NCBI GenBank assembly: GCA_019323355.1
Contig: JAHWHI010000082.1
Coordinates: 1 to 8,108, forward strand
Direction of reading: 5' to 3'
From: Candidatus Woesearchaeota archaeon
GTDB taxonomy: Archaea; Nanobdellota; Nanobdellia; Woesearchaeales; WJKV01
DNA length: 8,108 bases
Under the pieces are notes generated by a model. The model was not told the DNA's origin. It searched no databases and saw nothing but the letters and a program-made list of their open reading frames with translations. Positions 1-5,356 of the stretch are shown piece after piece; position 1 is the stretch's first letter; each line of letters begins with the position of its first letter. The position numbers and the translations under genes were made by a program.

Positions 1-228
1 ATATTCTCCTGTTACCCCAGCTACAACAGTCGCAAAAATCAATATCCATATAAGAAGATCCTTGAACTGCGAGATGAAAATCTTGAACGGAGAGACTGGT
101 TTTTCACGTGTGATCTCATTCTTTCCGTATTTTTCAAGCCTTTCTTTGGCTTCCTCTTCAGAAAGCCCGCTCATACGACTACCTAGTTCACTCAATACTT
201 TCACAACTGGCGTACGATAGGGCTCCAT
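1..228 (-). CDS. P-type cation-transporting ATPase, N-terminal fragment (truncated by window edge)
   Basis: The 76 codons present run from an ATG at 228 off the left edge. The translation carries the N-terminal cation-ATPase signature, a G-L-S-E-E-E-A-K-E-R-L-E-K-Y-G-K-N-E-I stretch at about residues 20-38. It is followed by a basic patch, the Q-F-K-D-L-L sequence and the start of a first transmembrane helix (W-I-L-I-F-A-T-V-V-A). This is the typical entry to P2-type ATPases, the SERCA/PMR1-like Ca2+ and Mn2+ pumps of the plasma membrane. The phosphorylation motif (DKTGT) and the ion-binding helices lie outside the window, so the transported ion cannot be judged. The start is supported by a strong Shine-Dalgarno sequence immediately upstream. 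The gene lies 47 bp downstream of dtdA on the same strand and has its own possible TATA element. Confidence 0.85.
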   Translation of the reverse strand, partial: MEPYRTPVVKVLSELGSRMSGLSEEEAKERLEKYGKNEITREKPVSPFKIFISQFKDLLIWILIFATVVAGVTGEY

Positions 229-239
229 TTCACCTCTCC
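229..239 (-). promoter_or_regulatory. Strong Shine-Dalgarno sequence for the P-type ATPase gene
   Basis: Read on the minus strand, GGAGAGGTGAA ends directly before the ATG at 228. Its GAGGTGA part matches the usual archaeal anti-Shine-Dalgarno complement. It fixes the start codon. It also contrasts with the other transcription units here, whose TATA boxes lie too close to the ATG to leave a leader. Confidence 0.7.
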
Positions 240-256
240 GCTTTAAAAAGAAGTAA

Positions 257-268
257 TATATCTATAAA
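257..268 (-). promoter_or_regulatory. Possible TATA box for the P-type ATPase gene
   Basis: The minus strand reads TTTATAGATATA here, within the 47-bp gap after dtdA. Its centre is about 35 nt from the ATG at 228. A start site about 26 nt downstream would leave a leader of roughly 9 nt that just includes the Shine-Dalgarno sequence. The gap is AT-rich, so the element could be fortuitous and the gene could instead be read through from dtdA. Confidence 0.4.
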
Positions 269-275
269 TATGTTT

Positions 276-1112
276 CTATAATTCCTTAAAATCCTTCAGT
301 TTTTTCCAGGGGATTTTGTTTTTCTCAAAGAGTTCCTTTAATTTGGTCTTATCCTCTCCAGAAAGACCTTTCCATTCCATGACTGCAAGGGTTGCTTTTG
401 GTTCTGTATTTTCAAACGCTTGCAGGACAACTTCCTCTTTCACATCTGCTACAGCATACTTGGGCATTATATGGCCTACAGCAACATTATCCACATATTC
501 TTCGCGCGAAAAAACCGGAGCATAATGCGGCCCTCCGAATCCGACTGCAACAGGAACTTCTTTTCCCTCGCTATTCTTATTATCATTATTGGCAGTAAGG
601 ATACATTTGCATACAAAACGTACAGCATCCATATCATTCCATTCTGTCTCAGAAGCCCCAACCTCGACAAACATGATAGGCGCGTTCATCGAGCTAGGAC
701 CATGATGCGTTACCTCATAGCTTTTCTGATACTCCTCGCCAGAATATTTCATCAGTTCCTTTAGCATATTCCGCAGATAAAGCGCAGGCGCAACCGCAAC
801 CTCTTCAGGATTTCCGCCAAGACCAGCATCAAGCCAGTTTCCAGGCGTATGGCAGGAAATTAATTTAACACCACCCTCTGATTTGTGCGAAGATGCAATG
901 ATATATATTTCAGGAGGATCCTTAAAGAAATCATTGATATGCTCAATAGGGATAACACCGCCATTTGATGTGACAAGCAAAAAATCACCTTTCTCATAGC
1001 ACGGATTTCCATCGACAATCCTGTCGGTCTTCGCAAATCCAAGTTCCTCTACAAAGATCTTGAACATATTCATAGAAGCTATATTTTCTTTTGCAGTCAC
1101 GATTACTTTCAT
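276..1112 (-). CDS. dtdA: D-aminoacyl-tRNA deacylase, archaeal DTD2/GEK1 type
   Basis: The product hydrolyses D-amino acids from mischarged tRNAs (EC 3.1.1.96), a cytoplasmic proofreading step; the archaeal/plant DTD2 family is unrelated to bacterial DTD. The 278-residue length fits the family. Visible family motifs, in order, are S-S-H-K-S (about 74-78), H-T-P-G-N-W (88-93), T-H-H-G-P (135-139), G-F-G-G-P-H-Y-A-P-V-F (191-201), G-H-I-M-P-K-Y-A (213-220) and a late W-K-G-L (247-250). The conserved His residues are the expected metal or catalytic positions. I chose the ATG at 1112: it overlaps the TGA of the upstream gene as ATGA, it has GGAG 3 nt upstream, and M-K-V-I-V-T-A looks like a native N-terminus. 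An in-frame ATG at 1121 would add three residues (M-E-K) but lacks a Shine-Dalgarno sequence. No TATA box is apparent, so the gene is probably co-transcribed and translationally coupled with the upstream surface-protein gene. Confidence 0.95.
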   Translation of the reverse strand: MKVIVTAKENIASMNMFKIFVEELGFAKTDRIVDGNPCYEKGDFLLVTSNGGVIPIEHINDFFKDPPEIYIIASSHKSEGGVKLISCHTPGNWLDAGLGGNPEEVAVAPALYLRNMLKELMKYSGEEYQKSYEVTHHGPSSMNAPIMFVEVGASETEWNDMDAVRFVCKCILTANNDNKNSEGKEVPVAVGFGGPHYAPVFSREEYVDNVAVGHIMPKYAVADVKEEVVLQAFENTEPKATLAVMEWKGLSGEDKTKLKELFEKNKIPWKKLKDFKEL

Positions 1113-2800
1113 CTTCTCCATTTGGAAGATGCATTTAGTATAATAGCTTTTTCCTGTTCTACAAGATACATCTCAGAAAAGTATAGATCTTTTGGTTCGA
1201 AATGAGGCACTGCCATCAGCGGCACACCGATATGCGTCCTGTTTCCTTCGGCACGGTCCTCGACACCAAAGAATTTTGCAAATTCATAAGCAGAATAGCA
1301 TGTGTTGCAGAACTCTCTGTCTCCGGTCAGGTAGCTGCCAATATAACTGACACTGTCTTTTGTCTGGTGATCTAACCCAACCTCAGCATTGTCGATAAGA
1401 ACAATATAATAGTCATAATCTCCGCAGTAGCTTGCCTCTCGTTTCACAGCATCGACAGTGCACTTGATAGACTGCCACGACAGGCACGAGATATTATTTT
1501 TTCTGGAGATCCGGCTTACACTGATATTCTCCCTAAGTTGAGAAAAAGGAGATAAAGAGAAGATGGCGTCAGCATGCATCTCTGCATGCAGTGCGAATTT
1601 GGAATAGTTGGTATAATCTGAGGGAACAAATATTATGTTGAACCTGTTCTTCTCTTCCTCGACGCAGATCCTGTTCGCAATCGCATAACGTCCCAGCCTG
1701 CTGATATCAGCCACAAGATAATCTCCTTCGACATGGGAATCAACAATGCCCCACTCTGCTCCGTCATAGTAGAGCAGTATAGGATCATAACTCTCTTCTG
1801 CATTCAGGTAGATTGTCCCGCCTACAAACTCAAACTCTGTTGAAAAGTCGAACATATCAGTGAAATCAAAATCAGCACTTTCATCAAAAGACACACGCTC
1901 TATATTGATACGTTTCGCGATCTTTGTTGAGATGGAAGCAGGCACCTGATTCTCCTCGACAAGCGCGAATGTATAATATTCAGTCTGGTCATCCTCCTGA
2001 TAGCATCCTTCAATAAATCCATTGTCTAATATCTCAAATATCAGCCGCTTGTCCTGTCCAGCGTGCCTCATCACAACCTTTCCAGGTTTTGAAGGGACAA
2101 GATATTTTATTCCGTTCTGGAATTTGAATATGCTGATCAGGTTCTCGACCTTTGTGTTGAAAAAGAACTGCAGTATTGTGTTTCCGACCATATAATCTTT
2201 GTCATTGATAACATACTTGATCTTGTCAGCACTGCATCCAACAACCTCGATATTCAGCGCCTGGTCGAGAAGATAGTCAACATCAAGAGCAATGCTGTGG
2301 TCTGTTATATCAGATACTTTAAGATAGAGTTCATTCAGTCTTACTGGAAATTCCACACGGAAACTCTCTTCAGAGATTGTAAGATCCTGTTGCTTGATTG
2401 TGATAGGCCATAAGATCTCGGCAATAAAATTTTCTTTCTGCACTTTGACTGTTGAATTTACTTTGCCGGGGATGACATCGAACTCTTCAAACACCTCAAA
2501 GTTCGCGCAGAGAGCGATATTTTCATTGAGATATTTTGAAATTATCTGCTCGATCTCCTCCAAAGGAGGCAGTGTCTTTTCTTCTGCTTCTGCTGCAGCC
2601 TGGACAAGCGCGATCATGGACTGCTGCTCGATGCAGTTCGCGACATAAGGTTTTATCTGCATCACAGATATCGAGAAATGCTCGACCAGTTCTGCATCCT
2701 TGCTGACCTTGGCAGAATATGTGAAATAAAGAAGAATCCCGACTGCAATGACAAAAATCAATCCAATCACAATAAAAACAGTCACCTGACCTCTTTTCAT
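1109..2800 (-). CDS. Membrane-anchored surface protein with class III signal and degenerate M64-like peptidase domain
   Basis: This is a 563-residue protein of unknown function. The N-terminus M-K-R-G-Q-V-T-V-F followed by about 20 hydrophobic residues is a class III (type IV pilin-like) signal/anchor, with likely processing after K-R-G. The rest should be outside the cell. Residues about 300-376 look like a beta-rich domain (Y-Y-D-G-A-E-W then G-R-Y-A-I-A), and residues about 384-520 resemble family M64 metallopeptidases. That region has F-N-I-I-F-V-P-S-D-Y, then A-D-A-I-F-S-L-S-P-F, then D-Y-D-Y-Y-I-V-L-I-D-N. Where M64 enzymes have H-E-F-G-H-x-F-G, it reads Y-E-F-A-K-F-F-G (about 505-512), so both zinc histidines are missing and activity is unlikely. 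Several Cys residues (about 439, 447, 459, 498, 501) could form disulfides. I chose the ATG at 2800 over a TTG at 2806 because it gives the proper signal and sits 27 bp from a TATA box. Its TGA overlaps the dtdA start. Confidence 0.8.
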   Translation of the reverse strand: MKRGQVTVFIVIGLIFVIAVGILLYFTYSAKVSKDAELVEHFSISVMQIKPYVANCIEQQSMIALVQAAAEAEEKTLPPLEEIEQIISKYLNENIALCANFEVFEEFDVIPGKVNSTVKVQKENFIAEILWPITIKQQDLTISEESFRVEFPVRLNELYLKVSDITDHSIALDVDYLLDQALNIEVVGCSADKIKYVINDKDYMVGNTILQFFFNTKVENLISIFKFQNGIKYLVPSKPGKVVMRHAGQDKRLIFEILDNGFIEGCYQEDDQTEYYTFALVEENQVPASISTKIAKRINIERVSFDESADFDFTDMFDFSTEFEFVGGTIYLNAEESYDPILLYYDGAEWGIVDSHVEGDYLVADISRLGRYAIANRICVEEEKNRFNIIFVPSDYTNYSKFALHAEMHADAIFSLSPFSQLRENISVSRISRKNNISCLSWQSIKCTVDAVKREASYCGDYDYYIVLIDNAEVGLDHQTKDSVSYIGSYLTGDREFCNTCYSAYEFAKFFGVEDRAEGNRTHIGVPLMAVPHFEPKDLYFSEMYLVEQEKAIILNASSKWRR

Positions 2801-2822
2801 ACACAAATGTTACAAGAAAATA

Positions 2823-2832
2823 GTTTAAAAAC
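2823..2832 (-). promoter_or_regulatory. TATA box for the surface-protein/dtdA unit
   Basis: The minus strand reads GTTTTTAAAC, centred about 27 nt upstream of the ATG at 2800. That is the distance expected when transcription starts at the start codon (leaderless). No Shine-Dalgarno sequence lies between the two. It sits in the 42-bp gap after the zinc-ribbon gene. Confidence 0.6.
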
Positions 2833-2842
2833 CTATGCTTTT

Positions 2843-2950
2843 CTAGATGGGCCTGCATGAATCGCAGTATTGCCTCAATTTATGTTTAACAGCAAAACGT
2901 TTCCCGCACCCCTTACATTCTTTATATTGCTTGTAGAGCTTCTTCGCCAT
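2843..2950 (-). CDS. 35-residue zinc-ribbon protein
   Basis: This small ORF starts at an ATG at 2950 and ends at TAG 2843-2845. The product begins M-A-K-K-L-Y-K-Q-Y-K-E-C and holds two C-x-x-C knuckles, Cys12/Cys15 (C-K-G-C-G-K) and Cys29/Cys32 (C-D-S-C). Their 13-residue spacing is typical of a single zinc ribbon. The protein is strongly basic, which suggests binding to nucleic acid or the ribosome, but no specific function can be assigned. Support for a real gene comes from the precise zinc-ribbon pattern, a near-perfect TATA box about 28 nt upstream, and its fit into the space between uppS and the surface-protein gene. AGGA lies 7 nt upstream of the ATG but is probably not in the transcript if initiation follows the TATA box. 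It could also be a truncated relative of a longer zinc-ribbon family. Confidence 0.75.
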   Translation of the reverse strand: MAKKLYKQYKECKGCGKRFAVKHKLRQYCDSCRPI

Positions 2951-2973
2951 CTTTTTCCTACTAAAGCGTAGTT

Positions 2974-2983
2974 ATTTATATAA
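2974..2983 (-). promoter_or_regulatory. TATA box for the zinc-ribbon gene
   Basis: The minus strand reads TTATATAAAT, close to the archaeal TATA consensus. Its centre is about 28 nt upstream of the ATG at 2950, which predicts a leader of zero to a few nucleotides. The 109-bp region 2951-3059 also holds the opposing uppS promoter, and I see nothing else in it. Confidence 0.7.
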
Positions 2984-3027
2984 GTTTGGATTTCTGCAAT
3001 ACAAAAATGAAAATTGGTTGCGCAAAG

Positions 3028-3037
3028 TTTTTAAATA
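3028..3037 (+). promoter_or_regulatory. TATA box with BRE-like element for uppS
   Basis: TTTTTAAATA is centred about 27 nt upstream of the uppS ATG at 3060. It is preceded by GCGCAAAG (3020-3027), a plausible TFB-recognition (BRE) element. No Shine-Dalgarno sequence lies before the ATG, so the transcript is probably leaderless. Confidence 0.7.
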
Positions 3038-3059
3038 CATAAAGTCCCCATAACTCATC

Positions 3060-3755
3060 ATGGGGTATCCGGAACATATTGCGATTATACTTGATGGTAA
3101 CAGGCGGTTTGCTAAAAAACTGATGCAGCAGCCCTGGAAAGGTCACGAATGGGGCGCAGGCAAAGTCAGGAAAGTCTGTGACTGGGCAAGAGAAGTCGGC
3201 ATCAAGAAACTTACTTTATGGGGATTTTCTACTGATAATTTCAACAGGCCGAAACGCGAGTTTGATTACATCATCAAGGTATTTGACAAAGAGATAGAGT
3301 TTCTTCTTAACGACCCAGAGATAGAGAAGAACAAGATCAATATCAAATTTATCGGAAGGATAGAGATGTTCCCAGAGTTCCTTCAGAAGAAGATGAAAGA
3401 ACTCACAGAAAAGACAAAAGACAACAGCAACTTCCAGATCTACATTGCACTTGCTTACGGCGGAAAACCAGAGCTTATCGACGCCTGCCAGAAGCTTGCA
3501 GCAGATGTCAAGCTTGGAAAGCTGAATCCAGAAGAGATAAATGAAGACAAGTTCGAGGAATACCTCTACATGCGCGACGCTCCAGACCTGATCATCAGGA
3601 CCGGAGGAGATAAACGCACATCCGGCTTTCTTCCATGGCAGGGTGCGTACGCAGAATATCTTTTCATGGACAAGTGCTGGCCAGAGTTTGAAAAAGAGGA
3701 TCTTATCAATGCACTAGACGAGTTCACGGTTCGTGAACGAAGATTTGGCAGATGA
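3060..3755 (+). CDS. uppS: cis-Polyprenyl diphosphate synthase (UppS family)
   Basis: The product condenses isopentenyl diphosphate onto an allylic starter, probably geranylgeranyl diphosphate in archaea, to make the long cis-polyprenyl carrier lipid used in glycan and glycoprotein assembly at the membrane. The 231-residue length is normal for a cis-prenyltransferase. Visible motifs are H-I-A-I-I-L-D-G-N-R-R-F-A (6-18, with the essential Asp12), L-W-G-F-S-T-D-N-F-N-R-P (53-64), and D-L-I-I-R-T-G-G-D-K-R (176-186). These are followed by S-G-F-L-P-W-Q (188-194), A-Y-A-E (196-199) and a terminal R-R-F-G. D-G-N-R-R rather than bacterial D-G-N-G-R is the archaeal/eukaryotic form. Product chain length cannot be read from sequence. 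It is transcribed alone and converges on the UbiA-family gene with a 5-nt gap. Confidence 0.95.
   Translation: MGYPEHIAIILDGNRRFAKKLMQQPWKGHEWGAGKVRKVCDWAREVGIKKLTLWGFSTDNFNRPKREFDYIIKVFDKEIEFLLNDPEIEKNKINIKFIGRIEMFPEFLQKKMKELTEKTKDNSNFQIYIALAYGGKPELIDACQKLAADVKLGKLNPEEINEDKFEEYLYMRDAPDLIIRTGGDKRTSGFLPWQGAYAEYLFMDKCWPEFEKEDLINALDEFTVRERRFGR
3722..3738. repeat. 7-bp perfect inverted repeat at the 3' end of uppS
   Basis: GTTCACG (3722-3728) and CGTGAAC (3732-3738) flank a 3-nt GTT loop. It lies 15 bp before the uppS stop and is followed by TTTTT at 3756-3760, at the junction of two convergent genes. It also encodes part of the conserved C-terminus, so it may be coincidental. Confidence 0.45.
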
Positions 3756-3760
3756 TTTTT
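3756..3760 (+). terminator. Short T-run after uppS, possible archaeal terminator
   Basis: TTTTT fills the whole 5-nt gap between the uppS stop and the end of the convergent UbiA-family gene. Archaeal termination often needs only a T-rich stretch, and a 7-bp inverted repeat lies just upstream. The run is short, so this is tentative. Confidence 0.3.
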
Positions 3761-4573
3761 CTAGAATAATATCCATACAAGCCCGCCTATCAATGAGATG
3801 ATGCAAGCTAGATAGAACATCAGTTTAGTCGCTCCAGGCTTGAATAAAGCGACCACATAGGACAAAAGACACAATAGAAGGACTGCGCTGATAATAAGGC
3901 TGAATCTTCCAAGCACAAATGCTGTCAATGTGCAGATTATTGAAAAACTGACAGTCGCAACTCTTCCAAACTGTGTCGCTATTGTCTTGTGTTTGGCTTT
4001 TCGATCTGATCTTATGTCCGCAGCAGCGCCCATCGCATGCAGGCTGGCCACAAAAAAGAGAGCCATGTAGACTTTGAACGGAATCAGGAAAAAAGATTTA
4101 GTGAGGACAAAACCCATTGCCACTACAAAAAAGATCACAAGAGCATTGGACACAGAATCGATGATAGGAAGTTCTTTGAGCCTCAAAGGCGGTGCAGAAT
4201 AAAAATATGATACAAACAATACAAGGAAACAGGCAAGTATATGGACAAAGTTCATGCTGAAGAATGAGGTTATCAGCAACGGCAGTGCACCCAGCATGCT
4301 CAAAGTATATACTGTTCTAAGTTCTTTTTTCTTTAATCTCGCCCCGCCTAGAAAAGAATCTTTTCTAGGATTCAGCTTGTCGCTCTCATAATCAAACACA
4401 TCATTGATGCCGAACAGGAAAAGCGAATAAGGCAGCGTGAAAAATATCAGCTCTAAAATTACCAGAGGACTGAACACAATATCTCCGGCAAGTTTCATGC
4501 CAGTAAGAAAAACAAATATCGGTGCAAAATAAAAAACAGGACGACTTATTTTGATAAGCCGCAGAAATCTCAT
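3761..4573 (-). CDS. UbiA-family membrane prenyltransferase
   Basis: This is a 270-residue, very hydrophobic protein with about 7-9 predicted membrane helices. UbiA enzymes transfer a polyprenyl group from its diphosphate to an acceptor within the membrane, using two Asp-rich Mg2+ sites. Site 1 is N-D-V-F-D-Y-E-S-D (57-65), followed by K-L-N-P-R-K. Site 2 is D-I-R-S-D (186-190). The Y-S-A-P-P-L-R-L-K loop (125-133) is also typical. The N-P-R-K context after site 1 recalls lycopene elongase-like members, but no other carotenoid gene is visible, so the acceptor is unassigned. The archaeal lipid enzyme DGGGP synthase and quinone prenyltransferases are alternatives. The start lies 2 nt after the L11 stop with no Shine-Dalgarno sequence or TATA box, so the gene is probably co-transcribed with L11. 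It contains a striking 10-bp hairpin over the N-P-R-K region. Confidence 0.9.
   Translation of the reverse strand: MRFLRLIKISRPVFYFAPIFVFLTGMKLAGDIVFSPLVILELIFFTLPYSLFLFGINDVFDYESDKLNPRKDSFLGGARLKKKELRTVYTLSMLGALPLLITSFFSMNFVHILACFLVLFVSYFYSAPPLRLKELPIIDSVSNALVIFFVVAMGFVLTKSFFLIPFKVYMALFFVASLHAMGAAADIRSDRKAKHKTIATQFGRVATVSFSIICTLTAFVLGRFSLIISAVLLLCLLSYVVALFKPGATKLMFYLACIISLIGGLVWILF
4347..4369. repeat. 10-bp perfect inverted repeat inside the UbiA-family gene
   Basis: CCTAGAAAAG (4347-4356) and CTTTTCTAGG (4360-4369) are exact reverse complements around a 3-nt AAT loop. The repeat covers codons for the N-P-R-K-D-S-F-L-G segment, just after the first Asp-rich motif. It would fold as a stem-loop in mRNA of either strand. 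Confidence 0.8.
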
Positions 4574-4575
4574 TT

Positions 4576-5313
4576 TTATTTTTTAGGCGCAGCCTCTTTC
4601 TTTTCAGTGACAACGATACCTGCTTCTGTCATCATCTTCTCTATGATCGCTGGAGGTATCTTTGCTTCCACTAAAGCTGCTTTTATCTTTGAAGGCTCTT
4701 TGCTCTTGTTCAAAGTTATCAGTTCTTTTGCTTTGGCTTCTAGTTCCTTCCTTCTCTTCTCGAGATCTGCCTGCAGTTTCTTCTTCTCTTCCTCTAGTGC
4801 CTTCAGATCTTCTGCTGTAAGCTCTGTCTTCTCAGCCTTTATCTGTTCGTCGTATTTTCCTTCCTGGATTGCTTTCAGTGCTTCTGGCGCAGGCATTCCT
4901 TCAACAAGGACTCCCATGCTCTGGCATGTTCCGACAATCTCACGGACTTTTGATTTAAGATTTTTGCCGATCAAAGCATCCTCTTTCATCTTTGCGATCT
5001 TGATTACCTGTTCGATACGAAGGTCAGCAACCTTGTCCAGCAAAGGATTTCCAGAACCCTTCTCAACACCGGCTTCTTTTTTGATAAGCGCTGCTGCTGG
5101 CGGAGTACCAACTTCAATCTCAAACTCTTTTGTGTCAGAATCAACAATGACTTTTACTGGAACCTGCATTCCTTTGAAGCTTTTTGTTTTCTCATTTATA
5201 GCTGCGACTACTTGTCCGATATTTACTTTCAGCGGACCTAAAGCTGGTCCTAACGGAGGTGCTGCAGTTGCTTTACCCCCTTCAATCAAAGCTTCAACAG
5301 ATTCTTTTGCCAT
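4576..5313 (-). CDS. rpl11: Ribosomal protein L11 (uL11) with long C-terminal extension
   Basis: Residues 1-162 form a complete archaeal L11, the protein of the ribosomal GTPase-associated centre that binds 23S rRNA and helps recruit translation factors. Landmarks are the N-terminal M-A-K-E-S-V-E-A-L-I-E-G-G-K, P-P-L-G-P-A-L-G-P-L (19-28), F-K-G-M-Q-V-P-V-K-V (46-55) and I-K-K-E-A-G-V-E-K-G-S-G (77-88). The C-terminal RNA-binding domain, with G-T-C-Q-S-M-G-V-L-V-E-G (128-139), follows. Archaeal L11 usually ends near residue 160-165. Here about 83 more residues follow: an E/K-rich probable coiled coil (about 166-200), then a short helical segment with I-P-P-A-I-I-E-K-M-M (219-228), then a basic tail. 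L11 is not next to its usual partners (L1, L10, NusG/Spt5, SecE). It has its own TATA box and is followed 2 nt later by the UbiA-family gene. Confidence 0.95.
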   Translation of the reverse strand: MAKESVEALIEGGKATAAPPLGPALGPLKVNIGQVVAAINEKTKSFKGMQVPVKVIVDSDTKEFEIEVGTPPAAALIKKEAGVEKGSGNPLLDKVADLRIEQVIKIAKMKEDALIGKNLKSKVREIVGTCQSMGVLVEGMPAPEALKAIQEGKYDEQIKAEKTELTAEDLKALEEEKKKLQADLEKRRKELEAKAKELITLNKSKEPSKIKAALVEAKIPPAIIEKMMTEAGIVVTEKKEAAPKK

Positions 5314-5337
5314 TGTTTAATCGAAAAAACTAGCCTG

Positions 5338-5347
5338 TATTTATAAA
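5338..5347 (-). promoter_or_regulatory. TATA box for the L11/UbiA unit
   Basis: The minus strand reads TTTATAAATA, preceded by a GAAGCC stretch. Its centre is about 29 nt upstream of the L11 ATG at 5313, predicting a leader of only a few nucleotides. It sits in the 43-bp gap after scpA, so L11 need not depend on scpA transcription. Confidence 0.7.
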
Positions 5348-5356
5348 GGCTTCGTT

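Noticed and set aside
420..764. Plus-strand open frame of 114 codons inside dtdA
   Set aside because: It is antisense to a gene with full DTD2 motifs, shows no recognisable domain, and has no promoter or ribosome site of note.
1572..1589. 7-bp inverted repeat GCATGCA/TGCATGC with a 4-nt loop
   Set aside because: It follows directly from the repeated H-A-x-M-H-A codons of the surface protein and is not near a gene end, so it is probably coincidental.
2800..2806. TTG start two codons upstream for the surface protein
   Set aside because: The ATG at 2800 gives the standard M-K-R-G-Q signal and the right TATA distance.
2523..2858. Minus-strand 111-codon frame spanning the surface-protein start
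   Set aside because: It is out of frame with the clear K-R-G-Q signal protein and overlaps the end of the zinc-ribbon gene. Its composition looks like a frame shadow.
4607..5320. Long plus-strand open frame of 237 codons
   Set aside because: It lies wholly antisense to L11. Its Ser/Phe-rich product is the expected shadow of Lys/Glu/Ala-rich codons, and L11 is unmistakable.
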